This document shows positions 1 through 10,301 of a stretch of DNA of 64,000 bases, one piece after another. Source of the DNA: Lophium mytilinum (lineage: Eukaryota > Ascomycota > Dothideomycetes > Mytilinidiales > Mytilinidiaceae); assembly GCA_010093605.1 (NCBI GenBank), contig MU004184.1, positions 1,135,897 to 1,199,896 of the forward strand, read 5' to 3'. The translations under genes and the position numbers were made by a program. Below the pieces are notes generated by a model that ran no database searches, had not been told where the DNA came from, and was given only the letters and a program-made list of their open reading frames with translations. Each line of letters opens with the position of its first letter. The stretch's first letter is position 1.

Positions 1-9
1 TTTCCTGTG

Positions 10-45
10 GGGGTACCCCAAGCAGTGGCGGACCAGTGTGCCCAG
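10..45. repeat. Remnant of a Tc1/mariner-type MITE end
   Basis: The stretch containing GCAGTGGCGGACCAGTGTGC resembles the inner part of the terminal repeat of the element at 26082-26465 (reverse complement GGCAGTGGCGACTCAGTGTG) and the right end of the element at 9052-9280, which also carries CCCCAAGCAGTGGC. The outer part of the repeat is not recognisable, so this is at best a degraded or truncated copy lying partly to the left of the window. Confidence 0.4.
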
Positions 46-570
46 TGGGACCGGCGTAGGTGGCAATACCATCACTTGCTCATCTGAAGCATTCTCTCTC
101 ACACATGTGTGGTAGCCCCATGAATATGTACCCGATTCCAACCGTAGAAGTCAAGAACATATCTCACCCTCCATCAACCCCCAGAACCTCAAGATGTCTC
201 CAAAAGGCATACAGAGTACCGTCATCAATCACTTTCGCACTCACACCAGTCACCGAATCACTCCAACCATTCAGCCAGCAGCGACCAAAGCTTCTTCAAC
301 CCTCTAATCAAAAACACAATCATACACCATCGCTATCCATTTGCCCCGCCCCAAAAATAGAGCCAGATGATATCACTCGCCAAGTCCGCTAAAAGTCGGC
401 TACAATGATGTACATTAAAGAAGCATCCCATTCCCGCCCCCCAAATCGGACCTTCCTGAATGACCCGCCTTTTTCAAAGCCCAACATATCTCCTACCGCT
501 CACCCCCTGCACGCTCGCTCCTCGCCGATTACTTCCAACCGAGCTGTAACCACGAGCCAAGCAGGCTCGA
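46..570. other. Intergenic, downstream of the Rgd2-like gene
   Basis: I see no coding sequence here that resembles a known family. Open frames are short and overlap on both strands. It is presumably 3' flank of the minus-strand gene that stops at 571. Confidence 0.5.
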
Positions 571-3219
571 CTAGTCATCCATGGGCTTGTCCTCCAGCTG
601 CACGCCCCTCTCGACCGGCTTCCGCGATAGCCCCGCCGTGCCGTTGGGTTTGGCCCCATCAACCACTGGCGTCGCGTCCGCACCTCCGGGCACCTCGAGC
701 GAATTGCGCGCCGCGCCGCCAGTGCCTCTCCGCTCGGTTGGCGAAGCCGTAGACGTGGCAACTGGGAAACGAGTCTCCGGGCCTCCCGAGCTGCGGTCGC
801 GGCGGTGAGACCGTGGTGACGGTGCCGGAGACGCGGCACGGGAGCGGTTGGCGGCGATGGCGCGTTGGCGCTCTTCCATGTGCGCACGCCTGTTGCTCTC
901 ATCAGTGCTGATGGCACGCGGTCGATTCGCGCCGGACGACGAGTGGGTCAGCGTGCTGGCTCTCTTCAATTCGCCGAAGATGGCGTCCTTATGTGCGAAG
1001 AGGTCGCGGATTAGGCGGTAGGCGTAACGTTCGTTCATCGTCAAGCTGGATTCTTGGCGTGGGCGGAGGATGCATGGCGCTAGTGTTTGTGCCAAAGCTG
1101 CGATGTACTGTTCGTCTGCCGAAGTGAGCTCGATTAGACGGGTGAAGTGTGTCGTGATAGCATCGAGAGTGGCAATGTTGGCTAGGCGAAGTTGGCCAAG
1201 GGTGGACTGGATGACTGATATACGGGTCTCCTCGCTTGCGTCAGTTGCCGTGGTGCTGTAGATCGTTTTGATGATTTCATAGACGTGCGAAGAAACCAGA
1301 GAATCTGTATTATGTCAGCGTCCGCATCATAGTCCCTTTACGTCAGAAAAAGTCATACCTGGAAGCTCCAGAAGGTACAGTTTCAGCACACTAGCGACAA
1401 CCGGGACTTCAAATTTGTCAAAAGCATCTTGGGGGATCGATTTTCCGGTGTTGATTGCTGCTCGGAGTGCGTGTGTCGCTGCGAGAGGAACATCGACCAG
1501 CCATATTCCTCGTCGCGCTTCGTCACCTTCTAGGTCTGGGTAATCTACAAGACAGTGAGCAGAATATCTCTAAGTAGGCATGCATACACTTACGATTATC
1601 CAGGAATGTGAGCACAGTGGTCACAATGATAGGCACCCGTTTCCGGTCGGACCTAGCCCGAGCCTCGAGATCTACACCAAAAGTTTGCTCTATGATCATG
1701 TTAGTAGATTAACAACCTAGAGCTGAGGTTCGTCTCACCATCGACAGAGTTGTAGTAGTTCTCATATGTCTGCACCCTAGGAACGAACTGGCCGGTCCTG
1801 TAGTTCTCGAGGAGGTACCTCAAGTCACCCAGAGGCTGCACCGTCTCCTGGAATAGCATCATGTTGTCAACTGTGCTCTGCAAGCTCGGGATAACGTTGC
1901 TGATGGCACCTGAGAAGTCCAGAATGACAGACTTGATCGCCTTTAGTCGGTCCAACTCGCATCGCTCCATGAATTTCAAATGATCAACCATTGCTTCTTC
2001 CAGGTTGCAGCGCAGAGAGTCCAACTTTCGCACGGATGCCTTGTACCGATCGTCAGATTCTCTGGCTTCTCGTCGAAGCTTCTCGGCTGGGGTTTCGTTT
2101 GGGTAGGGGTTGTTCAAGGGGTTCCATCCAGCCAAGTATTCTCCTACAGCTCCAACCGGAGAATCAACGCTGTCTGAAGACATGGCCGTGGTGGAACGAA
2201 CGAGAGTCTGCTTCTTTTCAGGGATGCCAGTGATTTGGAACACAACCGGCTTCCACTGATAGTTCATCCGCGTGCTGTTGGCGAAGGTGTTGCCCACATT
2301 GCCCACGAGGCGCAGGAAGTTGTTATTGACCATGTCTTGCCCGATCCTCTCGGCATAGCTGACACTAGAAGCGTTCATGTGCTTTTGGATATATTCCGTG
2401 ATATCGGCGCCACTGGACACATTCTGGTAGGTACCTAGGATGGGGACCCTGGTCTCCCCGATTGTGATGTTTTCCAGCATATGAGTGAGTATGCGCTTGA
2501 CTTGCTCGGGCTGATATGTCTCGTCGCCAATGTCGATTGGCTCCTGCTCAGCCTCATCCGGCTCTGACATTTTGATCGTGGGAATATTCTTGAGCTTCGG
2601 GCTTGTAGCCGATTCGTTCTGAGGGTCCTGGAATGCGAGCTTGTCCTCCTCCTCAATGTCCTCGACCAGTCTGCACTTGTTGTAGTATTGGGAGCGGAAC
2701 TTCCGAACAGCATCTGCCTGCTTGTCGTGTATCTTGATTCGTGATTGGAGGTCATCTTGGGAATTTTGGACTCGAGCAGCGTGTGCCTCGCACCAGCGAC
2801 TGAAAGGGCTCACGACTAACTCTCTGATATTAGAAGCGATCTTGCGGTGGCTGCTCGCTGCCGCGTCCATCTCGCCGCGCACACCTTCGAAAGCCTGCAC
2901 AGAGTCAGTCGCAACGTTCGCAAAGCCATGGATAGACCTCTCACCTTCCGTGTGCTTGCACCCTCATCACTGCTAAATCCACCTGGGATTCGGTCTGTTG
3001 CTGGTCCAATCGTAGCCAGGCTCTGTCCATAGGTATCTTCGGCGTCAGCGCGCAAGCGGGCTACATTTAGGATCTGCTGATTTTCCTGTACGCCCTGCTG
3101 GAGCTTTCCAAATAGCACGCCCAAGCCTAGACAGGTCAGCGGAGCTATGTGAAATATTCAGGAGGGTCCGTACCGCCAGCGTAGTCGCTAGACCAGAAGG
3201 ATGTTGCAAAGCCTGCCAT
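571..3219 (-). CDS. RGD2: F-BAR, DEP and RhoGAP domain protein (Rgd2-like)
   Basis: Six exons (3219-3174, 3126-2945, 2894-1739, 1689-1594, 1544-1359, 1304-571) join to 2,400 nt and 799 aa; every intron has GT..AG ends. The N-terminus (MAGFATSFWSSDYAGG, then FGKLQQGVQENQ) starts an F-BAR domain. A DEP-type segment interrupts it (about residues 195-290), the F-BAR helix resumes (EAMVDHLKFMERCELDRLKA), and a RhoGAP domain follows (FGVDLEARARS to SVLKLYLLELP and AQTLAPCILRP). This domain order is that of yeast Rgd2, which acts on Cdc42 and Rho5 at the plasma membrane in cell-wall and polarity control. Where RhoGAPs carry the catalytic arginine finger (G-I-Y-R-V-S-G), this protein reads GIWLVDVP, so the arginine is absent. 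The C-terminal 150 residues are Ser/Arg-rich and look disordered. The family assignment is firm; the catalytic state is inference. Confidence 0.87.
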
Positions 3220-3720
3220 GTTGCAGACTGCAGAGTCCCGCCTGGTTAAAGTCCGGGTTCTTAGGTTGAGGTTCGAAGGGGGCAGCGTATGCCAGAGAAA
3301 TGGAGAGGTAATGAGCGTGAGACGTAGGCGTCTAAGGCGTCAATACGGGCTGCAGATGGGGGCTGCTGGTTTGATGGGCGACAGGTGGCCGTGACACGTG
3401 GGCGGGCGTTACACTGGGCGCGCAGCAATGCTCTGATGCTGGCACTGTGCAGAGTGAAAGGTCTTGGTTTGGGGGAGAGAAAGGAACGAGAAAGGATCGT
3501 GAGCTCAGCCGTTGGGGTCTTCAGCTGCATCTCTCTTGGGGAAGGAGGTGCCTGCGCGCGTAAGCCTTGGCGCGCCGTTACGTCCACATTTCCAGGGCTC
3601 AGGGCTCAGGGCCCCTCTACTCCACGTCGCCTGGTCGCCTCGATTCATGTGTCTCAACTGTAGAAATAGCAACATCAGCGCTATATCCCGCCTAGCTGGC
3701 GACTTCACGACACCAGGAGC
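3220..3720. promoter_or_regulatory. Divergent intergenic region, Rgd2-like and GGTase-I beta
   Basis: About 500 bp separate two divergent start codons, so this stretch must hold both promoters. I see no recognisable TATA box or named regulatory motif. It is fairly GC-rich and contains short direct repeats such as AGGGCTCAGGGCTCAGGG near 3595-3612. Confidence 0.55.
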
Positions 3721-5216
3721 ATGGCCCACAATCCGCCCCCATCAGCCGCTTCTCCTCTCGCCAGCGCAGAGAGCGTGCTGAATCACAAACGACACATTAA
3801 CTATTGGAGACGGTGCTTGAAGACCTTCCTGCCATGGCAGTACACCTCCAACGACTCAAATCGCATGAGCCTGGCATTCTTCATTGTTTCTGCACTAGAC
3901 CTGCTCGGGGACTTGGACAACGGCATCTCTGCCGAGGAGCGGCAAGGCTTCATCGACTGGGTGTATCACTGTCAGCATCCTGATGGAGGCTTTCGAGCTT
4001 TCCCAGGCACCGATTTGGGCGAGCTGAGGAACGAGGAGAACAAGATCTGGGATCCGGCAAATGTGCCTGCGACTTTCTTCGCGCTGGGAATTCTCGTCAT
4101 CCTCGGCGACGACCTGCAACGGGTGAAGAGACGGGAATGCCTACTGTGGTTGACAAAGATGCAGAGGTTGGAAGGAGGCTTTGGGGAAACTCTCGGCGAG
4201 GGTGGACGAATTGAAGGAGGGAACGACACAAGATTTGGGTACACTGGTTCTGGCATACGGTACATGCTGCGGGGGTATATCACTGGTCCTGTCGACGGAG
4301 TACCCGACATCGATGTGGACAAGCTAGTGCAATGTATAAATATATCAGAGGTACGATATCGATATCGACCTGTTCTATTTGTCCACTCTCTCTGACCAAT
4401 GTGCAGTCCTATGACGGCGGCATATCTGAAGCGCCCTTCCATGAAGCTCATGGTTTGCTATGCCTGTTTCCCTGCTACCATTCTTTACTAACAAATTCCA
4501 AGCTGGCTTCACTCATTGTGCAATATCCGCTCTGTACTTCCTAGGTCGTCTTCCGGAATCTTCATCGTCGAGCGACTTTCTACATGACGGCGTTATCCGA
4601 GGCATAACCAATCTTCCTCTTACTCTACACTGGCTGGCTTCTCGCCAAACTGCCATGCTGGACGAAGAAGACCTGTACGACTCTACGGAAAGCGAATTAG
4701 AGCCCTCGCGCACACAAACGCAATCATCATTCGTGAAACTGTCTAGTTTTCCTCTCAAACCACGCGAAGTGCCACAGCAAGAACCCTGGCCTTCGCCGCG
4801 CTCTCTCCAGTGGGCAGGAATGAACGGACGATGTAATAAGATAGCAGACACGTGTTATGCCTTCTGGGTCTCGGGAGCATTGACTGTAGGTACTCAATCC
4901 TCCTCAGCCGTGTCGTCACTCATCAGGCTGCTAGGTACTCGGTCATTTAAACATCATCGATCACGCTTCTTTGCGTCGCTATCTTCTAGACAAGACACAG
5001 CACATGGTGGGAGGATTTGGCAAAGTAGCCGGAGACCCACCTGACCTCTATCACGCATACCTCGGATTGGCTACTTTAGCCCTCATGGGAGAACCCGGAC
5101 TCAAAAGTTTCCACGCCCCCTTGTGTTTCAGTCAAGACGCAAATGACCGTCTTGACGCGTTAGAATGGAGGAAGAAGTTGGTTGGCGACTGGAAACGGGA
5201 GTCACTTAAAACTTGA
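3721..5216 (+). CDS. CDC43: Geranylgeranyltransferase type I beta subunit
   Basis: Four exons (3721-4350, 4407-4452, 4503-4885, 4935-5216) give 1,341 nt and 446 aa. The protein attaches a geranylgeranyl group to the cysteine of CaaX-box proteins such as Rho1 and Cdc42, as a zinc heterodimer with the shared alpha subunit. Prenyltransferase beta repeats are visible: HPDGGFRAFPG, RLEGGFGE, SYDGGISEAPFHEAH, GRCNKIADTCYAFW and MVGGFGKVAGDPPDLYHAYLG. The zinc ligands are present as Asp and Cys of ADTCYAFW and His of DLYHAY. An insertion of about 75 residues (DEEDLYDSTESELEPS onward) sits before the last repeats and is acidic, Ser-rich and probably a surface loop. Type I rather than farnesyl is my reading of the N-terminal region (NYWRRCLKTFLPWQY), typical of GGTase-I beta. 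The divergent neighbour is a Rho regulator, and Rho proteins are substrates of this enzyme, though the pairing may be chance. Confidence 0.92.
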
Positions 5217-6112
5217 AAGGGCTAGCAGGTCCCTTTCTCACTTATACTTACATCGATAAAAGTCAGGATCCGCGGCTCCAGCTCCATTGATCTTCGCTAA
5301 ACCATCGCTGCGAAACGCGAGCTGCGACACGCAACATACTCTTCGTATTCCGCACGACACACGGAGCCACCTCACACAGCGTCATCATCACGAAAACGAC
5401 ATGTCTGAAATGAACTGCCAAGGTACATGCAAGAGGCACCACTTCTATTATACGGTTTTGCGAAACTAACGTCTGAAATAGAGCGCTAGGTTACGACATC
5501 ATATCTGACCTTCGGAGGTAGCTGCGCCAATCAACACGTCGTCAAAACGGATACTTCTAGATCCTCATCCGCATCATTTCGAAGGTATTCCACCGTATCA
5601 ACCACGTATATCAGAGCTGTTCCATCAATGCAATTATACTCGCCTGAATTGTTTTGACGTGGCTCGATGTGCTTTCGCGTAGAGAAAAAGTCTTTGCTAA
5701 ATGCTGAAATCTAGAACGTAGGAAACCTATCCCTGCCATCGACCTGTCAATCAAAACCATTCCAACATAAACAAACTCCAGGACTCTAGTGGCCAGGGGT
5801 GTCTCAAGGCGTTATGAGTTATTGCAGCGGCGCAGGCTCATCGTGGTAAAATGCGTTATTCCACTAAAACTACGCGTTGTGCTGGACTCGATAATACGCG
5901 ACGCGACGCGGAGCAGCAGAGATTCACTAGACATCACGAGATTATGAGCGAACATTCACCAAAATGGCAGCCCTGCGCAACCGAGCACCTCGCACTTCTG
6001 TCTATAAAGATGAACTGCTTGCACAGCTTTCTATCGACCGCACCACACACTCACCAAACTACCACCTCGCAACCAACACACCTCTTAGACACCACCAATA
6101 CAAAGCCTCAGG
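5217..6112. other. Intergenic, no gene seen
   Basis: Between the transferase stop and the next start I find only short open frames without recognisable similarity. The last 150 bases are rich in CACC and CAAC runs, a common look for 5' untranslated regions in filamentous fungi, and probably belong to the leader of the gene starting at 6113. Confidence 0.5.
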
Positions 6113-9007
6113 ATGCCTGCATGGCCGAAGCTCCCGACAGAGCTGCACATCGGTGCGTACGTCCAGTACAAGCAGAAGACTGCCTGGCTTGTCGGTTGGC
6201 TCCGAAAAAACTCCAAGGACACAAACAACGATGATCCACCAGCAAAGCCCACCACTCGACAGCTTTTACAGCAAGCCGAGGCCATTGCGAAAGCCCCGAG
6301 CCTACCCGCCGACCTCGCAGACTTTTCTAATCGCATACACGATGTCATCAACCTAAGAAAGCAAGTGACCAGCTTCTACACTGCGCATCTCATGGGTAAC
6401 GCGGAGCACGAATTTTTCACGGGCAAACTAGAGGACATCAGAGACGTCGTCAATAAGAAGGCGAAGGCAAGCACTCATCCGAGAAAGCGGAGGGGCAATA
6501 AGAAGAGCCCATGTGAACCTAGCGACAACACTAGACGTACAACAAACTTGTACATAGTTCTGGCAGAGGATGTTGCAGACAGCGTGGGGGAAGTTGGTTC
6601 TGACGACGAAGCGCCCATGACGTCTACTCCCAAACCCACCCCTGCGTCTACACCAAGCAATGCTGATGCGGTCAATGAGGCCGGCTCAGAACTCCGCTTT
6701 GCTCTCCTGTGCTTCATATATGACCTGTCGCTAGCTCGACAATTCGTTCAGAAGACCTGGCAGGCTTACAAAGACAACGAAGTGGACTTGGTAACGGCGT
6801 CTGTTACAACGAACGTTGTGATTGCTACTATCAAGCGATCTGTGGCTTGTTTGGATAATGCCGCTGAGGAAATAACGCCTTCTCGACGAGGGAAGTTCTA
6901 CAGTGTGACGGCGGCGATGGGGCATGCGTACTCGTCCATCAGCGTCGGCAAGGGTCACGCGCCGTACGACAGAGAAAAAGGATTTGCCCAATTTGGCCCC
7001 GATATGGAGCGCGTTGCCAATCTGCTCTGCCTACCTGCGGTTATGCATCTGGACATATACCGTCGAGCTACCTCTAAGACACTTGGTTCGGATGAGCGGC
7101 TCTCTGTTGGGGAGAACATCAACGACCTAGAAGTGGCGAGCTTCCTTTCAGTGCTTGGACTCTTCAGATCGCTAAAGATCAAGGCCCCGGCTCTGGACGA
7201 GTTGACGCGATTCGCGAGTTCCATGACGAAAGAGCTAACTGCTGAGAATCAATGGGCTTGCTTTGCTTTCCAGGTCTATCTAGATATCTTCCAGTGTCTT
7301 GGAGACGACATATGGGATGGTCTGAAGGAGTTAGTAGTGGGAGGACAGGACCTCAAAACGATGATTGAGGACCACATTCATGATGAAGAGCTCATGGAGC
7401 TACGGGGTACGAGGCTAGATTACATGCTCGTACAGCAGCCAGATTTCTCCGCCCGGTTCAAGGATGTCCTATCGCATATCACTCGCTGGACAGAAGAGGA
7501 TGTAATGGGCAAAGCCCTGAAGCAGGTGGGCTTGAAACGCTCTCCCAAGGGGGACTTCTATTTTCTGGGATCTCACCCGCTGCTTTGCGGTATAATACTC
7601 CACACTATGCGCCGTCTCGCACAGGAGGTGAGTATTTCGCACACACGATGGCTGATTGCGGCTGTTGCTCACCTGTACAACGCCGCGAGGCAAGTTGGCG
7701 GTCTCGAGGTCCCTTGGAAGGACCTAGAGTATATCATCGACTTCCACTCTGCGAAGCGAGTCTTCGTCGGCGCTGCACCAACTGAGGCTGAACTGTTCTG
7801 GGCCCGTCGTCGCCTAGCATTCGGGGCGAAGTTGGCAAGTTTTGCCCCTCGTCGTCACGGAGAGTATAAGAATGACACGACAAACCGCGGTTTGGTGGCA
7901 CGTTCACATCTTCAAGACTTGATCTGGAAACAGCAGATAGATGCTCGGGAGCACGGATGGCTCACGCTCCACCAACTTCTAGAGCATCTTAGTCATAACG
8001 ATGCCGGGGCTCACGATCCGAGTGATCTGGACAACGAGCTTCAACACACCATCCAGAGCGTCCCGGATGTGTCAAAAGATGATCCTCAACCAGCCGATAC
8101 CCAGCCAACCGATGCGCAGTCAACTGAGGATACTCCAAAGCTCTCGCAAGCACAGAAGAAGCGCCAGAGGCAGAAGGCGAAGAAAGCCGAGCAGGCCGCT
8201 GAAAAGAAGAAGATAGAGTTCCCCGAAGAAGCGCTTCTAGACACGATATCGACCGCAAAAATCGAGACTCCTGAGATTGGCCTCATTCCCCAACTCTCCA
8301 CTCTCCGAGAGCTCCTTGCGGTAGACGAGCTTCACTCTCACTTCGACTACCTCTCGTTGTCGCGCCGCTGCATGACCCTTCTTCAGCGTCTGAGAACAGA
8401 AGTTTATGAACGAGAAGTCACCGATTTGGTGCCCTTAGACGCTGAAGTCGAGCTGCCGGGCAACCTAGATCTCATCGACAGGCTGTTTCTCGAGCTAAAG
8501 GATAGGCCAAGGGATCTTACGAAGATAAAGGCTGTGGCGGCTATCTTCAAGGATTTCATCGAGAAGGAGGGAGATATCGAGCTGGAAGACGCTACCGAGC
8601 GGAAGGACGCGAAATCTGTGGTGTGGGAAACTGCGCCTGAAAATCTGGAGGGTGAAGGCCGGGAGCAGGAGGCAGAGGTGGAAGGTATGGCTCCAACCCC
8701 CGAAGCCCTCGAGGCCTCTCAGCACGGAAACGTCGAGCAAGAAGTGGATGAAACTCCTACCGCCACATCTACTGAGACGCTTCAGCACGACGACCAAGAG
8801 CACGAACCGGAGGAGCAGCATCCTGTTCGATCCCCTAAGCTCCGTTCGACGCCTAACTGCGAGACGCAGGTAGCTTCTGATGGCGACACAGATGACGGGG
8901 AGGAGCAATGGGTCGATGCGGAGGAGTCATTTGGAGGACATACCGAGACAATGGCGGACGATCCAATTGCTGCAATGCTATTGGCCCTTAACAGTTGGCA
9001 AGAATAG
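6113..9007 (+). CDS. DUF6604-type fungal protein, 964 aa
   Basis: A single uninterrupted frame of 964 codons. The N-terminus (LHIGAYVQYKQKTAWLVGWL) matches the opening of fungal DUF6604 proteins, which begin with a Tyr-x-x-Tyr-Lys segment followed by an alpha-helical domain; I place that domain at about residues 10-300. The function of the family is unknown. Basic stretches (HPRKRRGNKK near residue 125; KKRQRQKAKKAEQAAEKKK near 690) could be nuclear signals or nucleic-acid contacts, and the C-terminal 130 residues are strongly acidic and Glu/Pro/Thr-rich, so probably disordered. No membrane segment is visible. The start is chosen because the DUF homology begins a few residues after this Met. 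The lack of introns contrasts with most neighbours. A small MITE starts 45 bp after the stop. Confidence 0.72.
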   Translation: MPAWPKLPTELHIGAYVQYKQKTAWLVGWLRKNSKDTNNDDPPAKPTTRQLLQQAEAIAKAPSLPADLADFSNRIHDVINLRKQVTSFYTAHLMGNAEHEFFTGKLEDIRDVVNKKAKASTHPRKRRGNKKSPCEPSDNTRRTTNLYIVLAEDVADSVGEVGSDDEAPMTSTPKPTPASTPSNADAVNEAGSELRFALLCFIYDLSLARQFVQKTWQAYKDNEVDLVTASVTTNVVIATIKRSVACLDNAAEEITPSRRGKFYSVTAAMGHAYSSISVGKGHAPYDREKGFAQFGPDMERVANLLCLPAVMHLDIYRRATSKTLGSDERLSVGENINDLEVASFLSVLGLFRSLKIKAPALDELTRFASSMTKELTAENQWACFAFQVYLDIFQCLGDDIWDGLKELVVGGQDLKTMIEDHIHDEELMELRGTRLDYMLVQQPDFSARFKDVLSHITRWTEEDVMGKALKQVGLKRSPKGDFYFLGSHPLLCGIILHTMRRLAQEVSISHTRWLIAAVAHLYNAARQVGGLEVPWKDLEYIIDFHSAKRVFVGAAPTEAELFWARRRLAFGAKLASFAPRRHGEYKNDTTNRGLVARSHLQDLIWKQQIDAREHGWLTLHQLLEHLSHNDAGAHDPSDLDNELQHTIQSVPDVSKDDPQPADTQPTDAQSTEDTPKLSQAQKKRQRQKAKKAEQAAEKKKIEFPEEALLDTISTAKIETPEIGLIPQLSTLRELLAVDELHSHFDYLSLSRRCMTLLQRLRTEVYEREVTDLVPLDAEVELPGNLDLIDRLFLELKDRPRDLTKIKAVAAIFKDFIEKEGDIELEDATERKDAKSVVWETAPENLEGEGREQEAEVEGMAPTPEALEASQHGNVEQEVDETPTATSTETLQHDDQEHEPEEQHPVRSPKLRSTPNCETQVASDGDTDDGEEQWVDAEESFGGHTETMADDPIAAMLLALNSWQE

Positions 9008-9051
9008 TTTAGGTCATGATCTTTGTGCACTTGGACAGTGTTTGTGGTAGG

Positions 9052-9280
9052 TACAGTACCAGATCATAAGTCTGGACACACCTGTATGCGGCTGCTCTGT
9101 TTCTCTCCTGCTCCATTGATACCACTGTGAGGAGTGCCCTAGGTAGCATGTCTCTACTTCGTCAAAAAACAGGGCGATTTCCACTGTGTTGACTATTTCA
9201 TCATATCCGAAGTCTCCAAACCCTGCCGAAGTACCCCAAGCAGTGGCAAAAGGTGCCCAAACTTATGTTTTAGTACTGTA
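9052..9280. mobile_element. Tc1/mariner-type MITE, 229 bp
   Basis: The ends are inverted copies: the left end begins TACAGTACCAGATCATAAGT and the right end, reverse-complemented, begins TACAGTACTAAAACATAAGT, continuing as TTTGGGCACC. They match the terminal repeats of the longer element at 26082-26465. Both ends are bounded by TA, as expected for the TA target duplication of Tc1/mariner/pogo transposons. It has no coding capacity. It lies just downstream of the DUF6604 gene and may fall in its 3' untranslated region. Confidence 0.75.
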
Positions 9281-9634
9281 TTTTGGTAAGCTTTCTAGCT
9301 TTTGCTTCTTAATGATGACTTTAATGGATGCTTCGACGACCAAGTCAGCCTTGGAGTGTGGCTAGTGCCAGTTGGGATATCAGTGGCTATAATTGATAGG
9401 TGTGAAATCTGTGACTTCATCGACCGCTCGAAAAAGGCGATCGTTAGCGCCCATCTGGCGAATAGTAGAGACTCTAATGTAGGTGACGAGTTTGAGGCGT
9501 CAATACGTATTGCCTGATACTCTTCCATACGACACCAGCTGAGACTGAGTTACTTCGAAAGGCATTTTGACAGCCTGGTACTCACCTCTTTCTCTCTCGT
9601 GCTCCTCCACCGTTCCACGCCCATCTTCGTTTTC

Positions 9635-10162
9635 ATGACGGCCTCCGATCTATTTTTTTTCTTCCTTTCCATATCTTTCTCGTTCTTGACTTTAGCATTA
9701 GCAGACTCAGCAGACCTAGCGGACTCGGAGCTATCAATATGGTCAATGCATGGCTTCAAAGCAGCCCGTGACTGCGTCCAAGACGCGTTTCATAATTGGT
9801 ACAGTGGAGGTCTTTGGCTCGGTGTTTTGTAATGCTACCTGGATGATAAAGGAAACCCGCTGAACGGATGCGCTTGTCAGTGCGACCTTAGACCATTAGC
9901 ACAGTCTTACATACCGAACTTCATCAAGTCTGGATGCTCAAGCAACACGGTAGATATCGGAAGCGGGCTCTCACTCTATGATAGTTATTGCGAGACTGCC
10001 TTGGCCACTCATTGTGCTGCATCGTCCTCGAATGCGCCCACTACGGAAGACACGCCTGCACCGCCTACAATCCCGCCGACGGTGACAGGAGTCATCTACC
10101 AAATAAAGGCAATAGCGATTGAAGAGCATCGAAGAAGGGACCGGGCTCCTGTGATATACTAG
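9635..10162 (+). pseudogene. CFEM-like Cys-rich secreted protein with in-frame stop
   Basis: From the ATG at 9635 the frame encodes a hydrophobic signal-peptide-like start (SDLFFFFLSISFSFLTLALA), then DCVQDAFHNWYSGGLWLGVL, and then TAA at 9830-9832. The same frame stays open to the stop at 10160 and continues with CYLDDKGNPLNGCACQCDLR, IKSGCSS, YDSYCE and a Thr/Pro-rich stretch. Spaced cysteines around a C-A-C-Q-C core with a secretory leader and a Thr/Pro linker are typical of CFEM-like fungal extracellular or GPI-anchored proteins, though the exact CFEM eight-cysteine spacing is not confirmed. No splice pair removes the TAA cleanly, so I read it as a nonsense mutation, or a sequence error. 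The C-terminal end is uncertain; a membrane anchor is not evident. Confidence 0.55.
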
Positions 10163-10301
10163 AACCTCTTTGAGCCCGCTAATGCCTGTTATATTCAAAG
10201 AGCTCCTTTTTCAGCTTGAAGAGAGTTTAGTCCAGAACTGCATTTTCAATTTCGAGTACGAAGGGAAGACGAGTGCTTAGAAGCTTGAAGAAGGGATCTC
10301 T

